In this document: positions 24,148 to 34,814 of the stretch, piece by piece
Numbering within the stretch: position 1 is the stretch's first letter
Layout of the letters: each line of letters opens with the position of its first letter
From: CAVRZJ01 sp964594125
GTDB taxonomy: Bacteria; Acidobacteriota; Thermoanaerobaculia; Thermoanaerobaculales; Thermoanaerobaculaceae
Length of the DNA: 64,000 nucleotides
Reading direction: 5' to 3'
Assembly (NCBI GenBank): GCA_964594125.1
Contig: CAZQLL010000001.1
Coordinates: forward strand, 1 to 64,000
Program-made: the position numbers and the translations under genes
Notes under the pieces: generated by a model
Told to the model about the DNA's origin: nothing
Databases searched by the model: none
What the model saw: the letters and a program-made list of their open reading frames with translations, nothing else

Positions 24148-27100
24148 AGCGGATCATCGGCACCGTGGTCGGATCGTTGGTGACGTTGTCGACCACCGAC
24201 GCCGAGGCGATCACGCCGCTGCCGGTGCTGACCGTCACCCGTGCATAGGCCGCCGCCAGATTGCTGCGCCCGGCCTTCGCGAAGAACGGCCGGTTCTCCT
24301 GTTTCCACTCGCCCGCCGCCAGCGCTACGTCGTAGCTGCCGATCTGCGCTCCGCCGGCGTCGAACAGTGTCACGGTCGCAGCGGCGTCGCCGGCGCCGGT
24401 GTTGGTGAGCGCAATGTTGGTGCGGTAGGCGCCGTTCTCGACCAGGCCGGCGAGCCACGCGCTCTCCCCCGCCGCGAGCCCGGCGGCGCTCGCGTACGCG
24501 TCGTAGTTCTGCCCGAGTGTGCCACCCGGGAAGCACGTCGCGCTGCCTGCGATCTGGTTGTAGGTGCGCGAGGAGACGCGCACCGCACGACTCGCGGTCA
24601 CCTGCAGCGAGCCCGAGCCGGTGAAGCCGAGCTGGCCGACGACGTCGGCGAGCAGCGCCTGGACGCCGGGAGCGACGCCGAGCGTGCTGGTCTTGACCGT
24701 CGCGCCGGCGCGCAGCCTCACTTCGACGCTGGCCGTGTTGAAGGTCGTGTTGAGGATGCCGAGATCGGTGCGCCACTGGCTGGAGTTGGCGCCGTTGGCG
24801 CGGGAGCCGACCTGCAGCCAGGCGTCGGTCAATCCGGCGGCGTCGGGGATCATCGTCACGGTCGTGGGGTCGTTGGTGGCGTTGTCGACGACCGAGGCGG
24901 CCGCGATCACCCCGTACCCCTTCGAGACCTTCACACGTGCGTAGGCGCGGTCGAGGTTGGATTTACCGGCCTTCGCGAAGAACGGGCGGTTCTCCTGCGC
25001 CCACTCGCCGGGGTCGAGCGAGACCGTGTACTTGCCGAGGTCGGCGGCGGCGCCGTCGTACATCGCGATCTCGACGACCGCGGGCAGCGGCCCGGTGTTG
25101 GTGACGGCGATGTTGGTGCGATACGCCGCGTTCTCGCGCAGCCCCGGCAGCCAGCCGATGTCGAGGCTGCGCAGGCCGGCGCTCGCGAGCTGCGCGTCGT
25201 AGTTCTGCCCGAAGGTGCCGCTGGGGTAGCACGGCGCCGCGCCGGCGACGGCGTTGTAGGTGCGCGAGACGAGGCGCAGCGGCCGGTCGGAGACGAGCTC
25301 GAGCGCGCCGGAGCCGGTGTGCGGGAGCTGACCGACGACGTCGACGAGGTTCACCTGGTCGCCGGCGCCGACCGCGAACGCCTTCGACTTGACGGCCGCG
25401 CCGGCGTGCAGGCGGACGTCGAGCGACGCGGCTACGGCCGCCGTGTTGAGCGCGCCGAGGTCGGTGCGCCACTGGCTGGAGTTCGCGCCGGCGGCGCGGC
25501 TCGCCACCGGCACCCACTGCTGCGAGCGGTTGACGAGCTTCGCCACGAGAGCGCCGCCGGTGGTGCCGTTCGGCCCGATCACGCCGGTTATCGGGAACGT
25601 GTCGTTGTTGGCGCCGCCGGTACCGCCGGTCACGTAGACGTTGCGATCGCCGTCGAGCGCGATGCCGTAGGCGATGTCGGCGGCGTTGCCGCCGAGGAAC
25701 GTCGCGTACACCAATGAGGCATCGCCCGTCGCCGACGGATCGATGCGGGCGAGGAGCAGGTCCGTCGCGCCGTAGCGCCGCGCCTGGCACGCGTCGCGGA
25801 TCGGAAAGTCGTCGGAGGTTGTCCGCCCGGTGAGGTAGACGTGATTGCCGGCATCGCGCGCGAGCGCGTACGCGATGTCGGAGCCGGCGCCGCCGAGGTA
25901 CGTGGAGTACAGCAAGGACGTGCCGGTCGCGTTCATGCGCGCGACCCAGGCGTCCTCCTTCGAGGGTGTCGCCGCGCCGCCGTTGACCGTCTGGAAGCCG
26001 TTTCTGGTCGGGAAGTTGAGCGACTGGGTGACGCCGCACGCGACGACGTTGCCGCCGCCGTCGACGAGGACGCCGAACCCCTTGTCGGTGCTGGCGCCGC
26101 CGAGGTACGTCGCCCACGCGACCGAGCCGGCGCCGGCGGCGGTGGTGTCGATGCGCGCGAGGATCGCGTCGGTGGCGCCGCCGCTGGTCGGGTAGAGCGC
26201 GGAGGTGACCGGGAAGTTCGACGACAGCGTGCTGCCGGTGATGAACACGGTGCCGCCGGCGCCCACCGCGATGTCGCCGGAGTAGTCGGCGCCGGTGCCG
26301 CCGAGCAGCGTGCCGTAGAGCACCGCGCTGCCGGCCGGGTTGAGCTTGGCGACGAAGATGTCGGCCAGTCCCGCCGGCGTCGCGGCGGCGCCGCCCGGCG
26401 TCGGGAAGTCGGTCGAAGCCGAGGTGCCGGTGACGTACACGTTGCGCGCTGCGTCGAGCGCGATGCCGACGGTGATCGAGCGGGTGCCGAAGTCGGTCAG
26501 CGAGACGTTCTCCTCCTTGTCGCCGCCGAGGTAGGTGGAGAACACCAGCGCGTTGCCGGCCGCGTTGAGCTTGGCCACGAAGGCGTCGCTGCACGGCGGC
26601 GAGCCGCAATTCTGGGCGCCGCGCGTCGCCTGCAGCGCGTTCACGGTCGGGAAGTCCTCGGAGACCGTGGAGCCGGTCACGTAGGCGTTGCCGTCGGCGT
26701 CGACCGCGATCGCGTCGGCCGCGTCCGACAGCGAACCGCCGAGGTACGTCATGTACAGCAGCGTGTCGCCGGCGGGGTCGAGCTTGGCGATGAACGCGTC
26801 GCCCAGGTTGGTCGGCGTCACCGGGCCGCCGTACGCCGCCTGCGGCGGACCGGCGCCGGGAAAGTCGGCCGAGTGGGTGTGGCCGGTAATGTATACGTTC
26901 CCCGCCGCGTCGAGCGCGATGTCGCGCCCCTCGTCGGTGTCGCTGCCGCCGAGGAGCGTCGCGTAGCCGAGGTAGGGGTCGATCACCAGCTCGCGCGCGC
27001 CGTCGTAAGGGCCCACCGCGAACGACGCCTGCCCGCTCGCGTCGAGCGCGAACGCCACCTCGACAGGGACGCGCCGTCCGCCCGCGTCCTGCCACGCCAC

Positions 27101-27736
27101 CGGCGCCTCCTCCGTGAGCGTCCGGCCGCCGGCGGTCACCACCAATGCGCCGGTCGCGGCGTCGAGGGTGACCGACTCGGCGCCGTCGAAGCGCCACGCG
27201 ATGCGCCCCGGGTCGGCGCCCGGCGCCACCGTCCAGGTGCCCTTGAGCGCGCGCATCGTGCCCTCGTAGGCGAGGTCGACGCCGGGCCAGACGCCGGCGT
27301 ATCGCACCTCGCCGAACGTCGGCAGGTCGCGCCGCCACCGCGTCGGGTCGGCGCCGAGCAGGTAACTCACGGCGCCGCCGAGCGGGTGCGAGGCCCCCAG
27401 CTCGACCGTGGGGCTCGGGTCGACGAAACGCACGCGCACGGCGCCGAGCGGCCGCGCCGCACCGACGCCCAGCCGTACCTCGGCGGGTGCGAACGCGAGC
27501 GTGCCGGCCAGCCCGTGGCCGAGGAAGCGGGCGTCGTCGCCTGCGGCGGCGGCCGCGACGATCGGCAGCCGCAGCCCGGAAAGCTGCGGCACGGTCGGTG
27601 CTGCCGGTGCCGGGCCGACTGCCCGCCCGCCGAGCATGGTGGCGGCCAGCGCCGCGAATGCGCAGCACGCGGCAAGCGCTGCAGCCGGCCGCGACCACAC
27701 CGTCGAGCTCATCGTCCGAATTGCGATCATCTCCAC
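24146..27736 (-). CDS. Large exported SBBP-repeat beta-propeller protein
   Basis: A 1196-residue exported protein. A signal peptide ends near residue 45 (after a long N-region, ALAACCAFAALAATMLGG). Residues 50-260 are the conserved N-terminal domain found with SBBP repeats (YLLGADPTRWRRDLPTF; VWPGVDLAYEGT). About 270-760 carry seven-bladed-propeller SBBP repeats, each with D.A.NVYITG...DFP and FVAKL.P.G. The last 430 residues are two tandem copies of a 215-residue module (GANSSQWRTDLG ... ENAAYRTNIAVTNTG ... GEWAQENRPFFAKAG ... VVDNATNDPTTV). It is likely secreted or surface-bound. The function is unknown. Very long; transcribed alone. Confidence 0.88.
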   Translation of the reverse strand: MEMIAIRTMSSTVWSRPAAALAACCAFAALAATMLGGRAVGPAPAAPTVPQLSGLRLPIVAAAAAGDDARFLGHGLAGTLAFAPAEVRLGVGAARPLGAVRVRFVDPSPTVELGASHPLGGAVSYLLGADPTRWRRDLPTFGEVRYAGVWPGVDLAYEGTMRALKGTWTVAPGADPGRIAWRFDGAESVTLDAATGALVVTAGGRTLTEEAPVAWQDAGGRRVPVEVAFALDASGQASFAVGPYDGARELVIDPYLGYATLLGGSDTDEGRDIALDAAGNVYITGHTHSADFPGAGPPQAAYGGPVTPTNLGDAFIAKLDPAGDTLLYMTYLGGSLSDAADAIAVDADGNAYVTGSTVSEDFPTVNALQATRGAQNCGSPPCSDAFVAKLNAAGNALVFSTYLGGDKEENVSLTDFGTRSITVGIALDAARNVYVTGTSASTDFPTPGGAAATPAGLADIFVAKLNPAGSAVLYGTLLGGTGADYSGDIAVGAGGTVFITGSTLSSNFPVTSALYPTSGGATDAILARIDTTAAGAGSVAWATYLGGASTDKGFGVLVDGGGNVVACGVTQSLNFPTRNGFQTVNGGAATPSKEDAWVARMNATGTSLLYSTYLGGAGSDIAYALARDAGNHVYLTGRTTSDDFPIRDACQARRYGATDLLLARIDPSATGDASLVYATFLGGNAADIAYGIALDGDRNVYVTGGTGGANNDTFPITGVIGPNGTTGGALVAKLVNRSQQWVPVASRAAGANSSQWRTDLGALNTAAVAASLDVRLHAGAAVKSKAFAVGAGDQVNLVDVVGQLPHTGSGALELVSDRPLRLVSRTYNAVAGAAPCYPSGTFGQNYDAQLASAGLRSLDIGWLPGLRENAAYRTNIAVTNTGPLPAVVEIAMYDGAAADLGKYTVSLDPGEWAQENRPFFAKAGKSNLDRAYARVKVSKGYGVIAAASVVDNATNDPTTVTMIPDAAGLTDAWLQVGSRANGANSSQWRTDLGILNTTFNTASVEVRLRAGATVKTSTLGVAPGVQALLADVVGQLGFTGSGSLQVTASRAVRVSSRTYNQIAGSATCFPGGTLGQNYDAYASAAGLAAGESAWLAGLVENGAYRTNIALTNTGAGDAAATVTLFDAGGAQIGSYDVALAAGEWKQENRPFFAKAGRSNLAAAYARVTVSTGSGVIASASVVDNVTNDPTTVPMIR

Positions 27737-27984
27737 CCCCGAGCCTGCTCGCGTGTACGGCTGGCCGTCGCCGCGAGCGCGCTTTTCCCCCGATTTCTCA
27801 CCGTGACGTCTGATACGCGAGGTCGCCGTCGATTATTCCTCTTGCGACAGCGTCTCATACGCTGACGATGCCCGCGGGTTTCGTTGCCCCCGGGCCGCAC
27901 TTCCTTCGCCGCGTTGCGTCTTTGCGCCTTTGCGTTGGATCCTTGCCTCGCCCGGCGTGAGGCCAGGGCTCCGGCTCAGCCGGG
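27737..27984. other. Intergenic, Gly/Thr-poor with REP-like phrase
   Basis: No gene. Contains GCGTTGCGTCTTTGCGCC followed by TTTGCGTTGG (about 27910-27938), a phrase I remember as a common extragenic repeat in several phyla. It lies directly beyond the end of the shortened ABC-F gene. It also holds the SBBP gene's upstream region. Confidence 0.35.
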
Positions 27985-28707
27985 TCAGGTCTGCTGCAGC
28001 GACTCGAGCTCGGCCCAGCGAGCCCAGAGATAGCTGGCCTGCCCGGCGAGCGCCGCGTCCTTCTCGGCCAGGAACCGCCGGTAGCCGCCGGCCACCTCGA
28101 ACACCCCCTGCGGCCAGGTGCGCGCCAGCTCGACCACGCGGCCGGCGACGCTGTCGAGGAAGCAGCGGTCGTGGCTCACCACGACGAACGCCTGCGCCGC
28201 CGCGAGGAGCGGCTCGAGCCAGGTAATCCCCTCGATGTCGAGGTGGTTGGTCGGCTCGTCCATGAGCGGCACGTCGGGCAGGCGCGCCAGCTCGCGGGCG
28301 ATTGCGAGGCGCTTGCGCCAGCCGCCCGAGAGCGTCGCGACGAGCTGCCTCGAGTCGGCGAACCCGGCGCGCGTGAGGGCAACCGCCGCGCGCGTCGACT
28401 TCTCGTGCTCCTCCGCGCGCACCCCGTCGAGGGCAGTGAGCACGACGCCCTCGGTCGTGCCGGCCTCGTCGAGCGCGGGGTCCTGCTCGACGTAGGAGAT
28501 CACGAGGCCGCGGCGCACGACGACATCGCCGGCGTCGGGCGGCTCGGTGCCGGCGAGGACGCGCAGCAGCGTCGACTTCCCTGCGCCGTTGGGACCGACC
28601 ATGCCGATGTGATCGCCGGCCGAGACCGACAATGAGACCCCGGCGAAAAGCGGCCGGGCGCCGAACGCCTTGCCGACCTCGCGGCAGCTCAGGAGCAGCT
28701 CAGGCAC
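27985..28707 (-). CDS. Single-domain ABC-F ATPase (Uup-like, internally shortened)
   Basis: A 240-residue protein from GTG 28707. It has one complete ABC domain: Walker A GPNGAGKST near 37-45, signature LSGGWRKRLAIAREL near 131, Walker B DVPLMDEPTNHLD near 150 and switch His in VVSHDRCFLDS near 181. ABC-F proteins normally have two such domains in 500-650 residues and work at the ribosome. Here the frame passes from the start of the interdomain linker (GGYRRFLAEKDAAL) to LWARWAELESL, which resembles the extreme C-terminus of Uup proteins, suggesting an in-frame internal deletion. It may be inactive or act as a dimer. The start overlaps the GIY-YIG gene by eight bases. Confidence 0.75.
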   Translation of the reverse strand: MPELLLSCREVGKAFGARPLFAGVSLSVSAGDHIGMVGPNGAGKSTLLRVLAGTEPPDAGDVVVRRGLVISYVEQDPALDEAGTTEGVVLTALDGVRAEEHEKSTRAAVALTRAGFADSRQLVATLSGGWRKRLAIARELARLPDVPLMDEPTNHLDIEGITWLEPLLAAAQAFVVVSHDRCFLDSVAGRVVELARTWPQGVFEVAGGYRRFLAEKDAALAGQASYLWARWAELESLQQT

Positions 28708-28951
28708 CGTTCTCCCCGGCGACCAGGCTCTCCTTGGCAGCGCGGCGCAGGCGCTTGATGCGGCGCTCCTCGCGCAGCGCCTCGCCCCACGACGCGACCG
28801 CGCGCGACCACACGAGCGCCACCGGGAGGCGGCCGCGCGTGTAGCGGGAGGCGCGCCCCGACTCGTGCACCCGCACTCGCGCGGCGAGGTCCTTGGCGCT
28901 CCCGGCGTACAGCGAGCCGTCGCGGCAGCGCAGCAGGTAGACGTACGGCAC
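28700..28951 (-). CDS. GIY-YIG domain protein (UPF0213/YhbQ type)
   Basis: An 83-residue protein starting at GTG. The family motif is YVYLLRC near 3-9 and LYAGSAKDLAARVRVHESG near 14-32, with Arg27 and the catalytic-type Glu in EALREERRIKRL near 57. YVYLLRC...LYAGS stands in for GIY-YIG. Small stand-alone members of this family have unproven, possibly DNA-cleaving or repair roles. It overlaps the ABC-F gene and is probably co-transcribed with it. Confidence 0.85.
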   Translation of the reverse strand: MPYVYLLRCRDGSLYAGSAKDLAARVRVHESGRASRYTRGRLPVALVWSRAVASWGEALREERRIKRLRRAAKESLVAGENGA

Positions 28952-28974
28952 GTGCGTATCGTAACTATCCTTGG

Positions 28975-29036
28975 AGAGGGAGGCCTCGCGACCTCCCCTC
29001 GGCGCCGGAGTGAATCCGGCGCCTTCACCCCTCCGC
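28975..29036. repeat. Hairpin repeat modules between GIY-YIG and helicase genes
   Basis: AGGGAGG...CCTCCCCT (28977-28999) followed by the perfect hairpin GGCGCCGGA (29001-29009), loop GTGAA, TCCGGCGCC (29015-29023). These are the same two modules as at 1-56, in reversed order. Confidence 0.65.
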
Positions 29037-29181
29037 GCCGGCGTCGCTGCCGCTCCACCGGATCGCAGAGGAACAGTCTGGGCACTCGAGAGGGAGGTCG
29101 GCCCCCTTCAACCCGGGCGCTCTCCGAAGGGCGTCACGCCGACGCCTGGAGGGTGTACCGTCGCGGGTGAAGGCGGTGCCC

Positions 29182-30900
29182 ATGACTGACAACGAACCCT
29201 CGACCGGTGCGGAGTTCATCGCCCTGGGGCTGCACCCGAAGCTCGTCGAGACGCTCGTCGCGCTCGGCTACGAGGAGCCGACGCCGATCCAGCGGGCGGC
29301 GATCCCGCCGCTGCTCGCCGGCCGCGACCTCATGGGGCAGGCGGCCACCGGCACCGGCAAGACGGCCGCGTTCACGCTGCCGGTGCTGCAGCGGCTCGAG
29401 GCGCTCGGACCCGGGCGGCCGAAGCCCTCGGCGCTCATCCTGGTGCCGACGCGCGAGCTCGCCGTCCAGGTCGCCGAGGCGGTGCACCGCTACGGCCGCC
29501 TGCTCGCGGGCAACGTGCTGCCGCTGTACGGCGGCCACAGCTTCGGCCAGCAGGTGCGCACCCTGCAGCGCGGCGTCGACGTCATCGTCGCCACGCCGGG
29601 GCGGGCGCTCGACCACCTCGGCCGCGGCACACTGTCGCTCACCGAGCTCTCGACGATCGTGCTCGACGAGGCCGACGAGATGCTCAACATGGGCTTCGCC
29701 GAGGACATCCAGGCGATCCTCGCCGCCACCCCGGCGACCCGGCAGACGATGCTGTTCTCGGTGAGTCTGCCGGCGCCGATCACGGCGATCGCCCGCCGCC
29801 ACCTCAACGACCCTGTCGCGATCAAGGTGGCGCGCGAACGCACCGCCCCCGGCGTACCGCCGCGCGTCCGCCAGACCGCGTACATCGTCGACCGCCACCA
29901 CAAGACGGCGGCGCTCGGACGGGTGCTCGACGTCGAGGCGCCGGCGTCGGCGATCATCTTCTGCCGCACCCGCATCGAGGTGGACGAGCTCGCCGAGGCG
30001 CTCGCGGCGCGCGGCTACCGCGCCGAGGCGCTGCACGGCGGCATGGACCAGGACGAGCGCGAGCGGGTGATGGGCCGGCTGCGCGCCGGGGCGGCCGACC
30101 TCGTCGTCGCCACCGACGTGGCCGCCCGCGGCCTCGACATCGAGCAGCTCTCGCACGTGTTCAACTTCGACGTGCCGTCCAACCCCGAGGCGTACGTGCA
30201 CCGCATCGGCCGCGTCGGCCGCGCCGGCCGCGCCGGCATCGTCGTCACCCTCGCCGAGCCGCGCGAGCAGCGCCTCTTGCGCAACATCGAGCAGGCGACG
30301 CGGCAGAGGATCGGCGTCGAGCGCCTGCCCACCATCGCCGACCTGCGCAGCCGGCGCCTCGAGATGACGCGGGCCGCCGTCGAGGGAGTGCTGGCCGAGG
30401 GCGACCTCGACGACATGCGGGTCGTGGTCGAGTCGCTGGCAACCGAGCACGACCTCATGCAGGTCGCGCTGGCGGCCGTGAAGCTCGCCCACCGCGCCGA
30501 GCACCGCACTGGCGAGGAGGCGGAGGAGATCCCGCCGCCGGCCCCAGCCATCTCCCGCCCCGGCCGCGGGCCCGCGCGACCGCGCGGCACCGCCGAGCGA
30601 GCGGCGGCCCATCACGAGTCGGGCGGCAGCGATCGCCCGCACCGCGAGCGCCGCTCTGGGCCGCTGGTTTCAGTGGCGCGGCTCTCCCTCAACGTCGGCC
30701 GGAGGGCCGGGGTGCGGCCGCAGGACATCGTCGGCGCGATCACCGGCGAGGCGGGGGTTCCCGGCAGCGTGGTGGGCGCGATCGACATCGGCGACGAGGT
30801 CTCGATCGTCGAGGTCGCCGAGGAGCTCGCAGTGCCGATCATGAAGAAGCTGCGCGGCGCCCGCATCAAGCGCGTCAAGGTGGTGGTGGCCAGGGCGTAG
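29182..30900 (+). CDS. DEAD-box RNA helicase with DbpA-type RNA-binding domain
   Basis: A 572-residue ATP-dependent RNA helicase from ATG 29182; GTG 29167, with GGAGGG upstream, would add five residues and is equally possible. Motifs: Q-motif TPIQ near 35, ATGTGKT near 53, PTRELAVQ near 89, LDEADEM near 158, ARGLDIEQ near 315 and HRIGRVGRAGR near 337. Motif III reads SVS rather than the usual SAT, which normally couples ATP use to unwinding. The C-terminal 80 residues (RLSLNVGRRAGVRPQDIVGAI) form a DbpA-type RNA-binding domain, suggesting a ribosome-assembly role. A charged linker lies between. Transcribed alone, with a hairpin after the stop. Confidence 0.93.
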   Translation: MTDNEPSTGAEFIALGLHPKLVETLVALGYEEPTPIQRAAIPPLLAGRDLMGQAATGTGKTAAFTLPVLQRLEALGPGRPKPSALILVPTRELAVQVAEAVHRYGRLLAGNVLPLYGGHSFGQQVRTLQRGVDVIVATPGRALDHLGRGTLSLTELSTIVLDEADEMLNMGFAEDIQAILAATPATRQTMLFSVSLPAPITAIARRHLNDPVAIKVARERTAPGVPPRVRQTAYIVDRHHKTAALGRVLDVEAPASAIIFCRTRIEVDELAEALAARGYRAEALHGGMDQDERERVMGRLRAGAADLVVATDVAARGLDIEQLSHVFNFDVPSNPEAYVHRIGRVGRAGRAGIVVTLAEPREQRLLRNIEQATRQRIGVERLPTIADLRSRRLEMTRAAVEGVLAEGDLDDMRVVVESLATEHDLMQVALAAVKLAHRAEHRTGEEAEEIPPPAPAISRPGRGPARPRGTAERAAAHHESGGSDRPHRERRSGPLVSVARLSLNVGRRAGVRPQDIVGAITGEAGVPGSVVGAIDIGDEVSIVEVAEELAVPIMKKLRGARIKRVKVVVARA

Positions 30901-31306
30901 CTCCGTCGCTGGTCCACTGCCCGAAAACCCGCGCATGACGCGCAGACCTTCGGGCAGCAGATCACCGGCGCCTGGCAGAGCCGCCGGCACTCGAGGGGTG
31001 AAGGCCCCGAATCACCCTGATGGCCACCCGCCACTCGGGAACGTGGGCGCCCTCGCCCACGCGGAGGCGATGCCTGGCAGCGTCCGGGCCGGCGAGGGCG
31101 CCGGCCCTCCCACACACCTTCGTCGTTTGCGGGTGCGGCTGCGCTGGCATGAGTGTTCACTCCGGCGCTCGAGGGGAGGTCGCGACACCTCCCCTCCTCC
31201 AGCGCCGGCACGGTCCGGTGGCCCGCACCCCGGACGCCGCTGTGCGCACGCCGGCACGGGCCGCGACCGGCCACCGCCCCCGGGGCGGCGCCCGGTCGCG
31301 CGGCGC
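30901..31306. other. Intergenic region: hairpin and composite repeat copy D
   Basis: No gene. CTGCCCGAA (30917-30925) and TTCGGGCAG (30949-30957) form a 9-bp stem just after the helicase stop, a possible terminator without T-run. Positions 31035-31199 are a full composite repeat. The remainder is plain GC-rich sequence before the convergent DUF1501 gene. Confidence 0.55.
31035..31199. repeat. Composite palindromic repeat, copy D
   Basis: Same order as copies B and C: ACGTGGGCGCCCTCGCCC, CGTCCGGGCCGGCGAGGGCG, GCATGAGTGTTCACTCCGGCGC and a perfect-looking GAGGGGAGGT...ACCTCCCCTC hairpin at the right end. Confidence 0.8.
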
Positions 31307-32527
31307 CTACCGGAAGATACCCGCGTAGGCGGGCATCGCGTAGTCGGGGAAGACGGCCGCCACGGCGGGGTTCCCAAGGCGGCGGTCCACCAGCTCGCCG
31401 AGCACCCTCCGGTAGTCGGTGGTGACCTCCAGGTCGCCGGCGCCGTAGAGCTGGCCGGCGTCCAGGCCGGGCCAGTCGTGGTAGACGCGGCCGCCGTTCA
31501 CCCCGGCGCCGAGCGCGAGCATGATGCCGCCGTGGCCGTGGTCGGTGCCGAGGGAGGCATTCTCGTAGGCGCGCCGGCCGAACTCGGTCATCACCAGGAC
31601 CGTGACCCTGGCGGACAGCTCGCCCAGGTCGGCGAGGAACGCCGACAGCGCCGAGGCGAGGTCGCCGGCCCGCGCGGCGACGTCGGCCGGCAGGTTGGCG
31701 TGGTGGTCCCAGCCGCCGGCGTCGACGCTCGCCACCTCGACGCCCAGGTTGGCCTTCAGCAGCAGCGCCAGCGTCTGCAGCGACTCGCCCAGCGGCGAGG
31801 CGGGGTAGGCGCCCGGGCCGCCCGGCGCCGCGACGCCGGCGAGGGCGTCGGCGGCCGCGAAGGCCTGCGCCACGGCGCCATCGAGGGCGGCGGCCGGGTC
31901 GGCGTAGAGCGCGAGGATGGCCTCGCGCAGGGCGGCGGGATCGGCGCGCCGCACCTCCAGCGTGAAGGACTCCACGTCGGCGAGGGCGATGGGCGGCTGG
32001 CCGCCGAGCAGCGAGGCCTGCACCGAGGTGCCGATGGCGACGGCGCGGAAGGGCGACGGGTTGCCGGTGAGGCGGGTGGCGAGGTGGCGCCCGAGCCACC
32101 CGGAGGCGTCGGCGGTCTGGCCGGCGCGGCCCCGCTCCATGTAGTCCTGGGAAGCGAAGTGCGAGTGCGAGTCGGAGGGGTTCCCGGCGGCGTGGACGAC
32201 CGCCAGGGTCCCGTTCTGCCAGTGGGGCAGCAGCGGAGCGGCCGCCGGGTGCAGGCCGAAGAAGCCGTCGAGGTCGAGACAGGCGCCGTCGCCGCCGCCC
32301 GGCGGGGGGATGGCCAGGCGGGGGCGGAGGTCGTAGTAGCGCCCCTCGGCGTAGGGGGGCGCCAGGGCCAGGCCGTCTGCGCCTCCCCGCAGGAAGAGGT
32401 TGACCAGGATCGGCCCGGCCCAGGGCGTGGCGCCGGCGGCGAGCGCGCGCCGCGGGGCGCGGGCGGCGGCGAGCGGAAGGCCCACCGCGGAGAGGTTGGC
32501 GAGCAGGCTGCGGCGCGAGATCGGCAT
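31307..32527 (-). CDS. DUF1501 protein, Tat-exported
   Basis: A 406-residue protein of the DUF1501 (sulfatase-like) family. It starts with a twin-arginine signal (SRRSLLANLSAVGLPLAAA, cleavage near 31). Family features are LVNLFLRGGADGL near 41-53, HSHFASQDYMERG near 124, GWDHHANL near 262 and MTEFGRRAYENASLGTDHG near 303, with His and Asp/Glu that resemble alkaline-phosphatase-superfamily metal ligands. Genes for this family nearly always sit beside DUF1800 genes, as here (27 bases downstream of it). The pair's function is unknown. Length is normal. Confidence 0.9.
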   Translation of the reverse strand: MPISRRSLLANLSAVGLPLAAARAPRRALAAGATPWAGPILVNLFLRGGADGLALAPPYAEGRYYDLRPRLAIPPPGGGDGACLDLDGFFGLHPAAAPLLPHWQNGTLAVVHAAGNPSDSHSHFASQDYMERGRAGQTADASGWLGRHLATRLTGNPSPFRAVAIGTSVQASLLGGQPPIALADVESFTLEVRRADPAALREAILALYADPAAALDGAVAQAFAAADALAGVAAPGGPGAYPASPLGESLQTLALLLKANLGVEVASVDAGGWDHHANLPADVAARAGDLASALSAFLADLGELSARVTVLVMTEFGRRAYENASLGTDHGHGGIMLALGAGVNGGRVYHDWPGLDAGQLYGAGDLEVTTDYRRVLGELVDRRLGNPAVAAVFPDYAMPAYAGIFR

Positions 32528-32554
32528 CGTCGTGTCCCCCCTTCTTGCAGGCGC

Positions 32555-34057
<1,503 letters not shown>

Positions 34058-34402
34058 GCCTGCCTCCCGGGCGCCGTGTCCCTGCACTCTCCTGACGACG
34101 GGGACGGCAGCCGCGTTGACACGGCGGCGTCGGCGAGGTGACGGCCGTCACACCAGGCGGGCGGCGCCGGCGACGGCCCCGTGGCAGGGGGCTGAAGGCG
34201 CGCTGCTCCGGGAGACACGGGCCAGAGGAGCAGGCGGGCTCCCAGTGTCAACCGCATGCCATCACCTTCAGGCGTTCTGCGTTCGGCCATCGACGGTCGC
34301 CCACCTCCGGGGCCTGGGCAGCCAGCGGGGTCGAACGGAAATTGGGCCCGGGCGCCCCGCAACGGGCGGGATCCCGGGCCCAATCACACCCTGGAAAGTC
34401 GT
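34058..34402. other. Intergenic, between DUF1800 and RRM genes
   Basis: No gene over about 345 bases. The right end carries the terminator-like hairpin at 34342-34385. The rest is unremarkable GC-rich DNA and presumably holds the promoter of the DUF1800-DUF1501 pair. Confidence 0.5.
34342..34385 (-). terminator. Terminator-like hairpin after RRM gene
   Basis: ATTGGGCCCGGG (34342-34353) pairs perfectly with CCCGGGCCCAAT (34374-34385). It lies 17 bases beyond the stop of the minus-strand RRM gene. Read on that strand, the stem is followed by only a short TT(C) run, so termination strength is uncertain. Confidence 0.5.
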
Positions 34403-34672
34403 CTAGTAGCGCGAGGGGCGCTCGGTGCGCGCCTTGGCCACGTTGACCTTGAGGTCGTGGCCGTCGAGCGGCTTCGAGTCGAGCGCATTGATCGCGGCCT
34501 GCGCCTCGGCGTCGTTCGCCATCTCGACGAAGCCGAAGCCGCGCGACTGCGAGCTGTCGCGGTCGGTGACCACCACCGCCGACACCACGGTGCCGAACGG
34601 CTTGAAGTGCGCGCCCAGACCCTCTGATGTTGTCGAATAGGCCAGACCACCGACGTAGAGCTTTGAAGCCAT
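34403..34672 (-). CDS. RNA-binding protein, single RRM
   Basis: An 89-residue protein that is almost only an RRM domain: RNP2 KLYVGGL at 4-10 and RNP1 SRGFGFVEM near 43-51. The tail is short and basic (KARTERPSRY). ATG 34672 is preceded by AGGAGG. Unlike the RRM protein at 3129-3488 it lacks the Gly-rich tail. A near-consensus promoter lies about 145 bases upstream, leaving a long leader, as is common for cold-induced RNA-binding proteins and chaperones (inference). It is followed by a hairpin. Confidence 0.93.
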   Translation of the reverse strand: MASKLYVGGLAYSTTSEGLGAHFKPFGTVVSAVVVTDRDSSQSRGFGFVEMANDAEAQAAINALDSKPLDGHDLKVNVAKARTERPSRY

Positions 34673-34814
34673 TTGAACCTCCTTGGGTCCACGGGCCGTG
34701 CCCGGGAACCGGTCATCTTCCGCGCTGCTGCGCCCACCCCTGATCCGCGGAAGGTACCGCTCGGAGGCGAGGCCGGGGACGCGCACGAGCGCGCGATGTC
34801 CGGCAGAGGACGTT

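Noticed and set aside
24963..27698. Long second minus-strand frame inside the SBBP gene
   Set aside because: Same region is fully explained by the SBBP protein with recognisable repeats; the other frame is Arg-rich.
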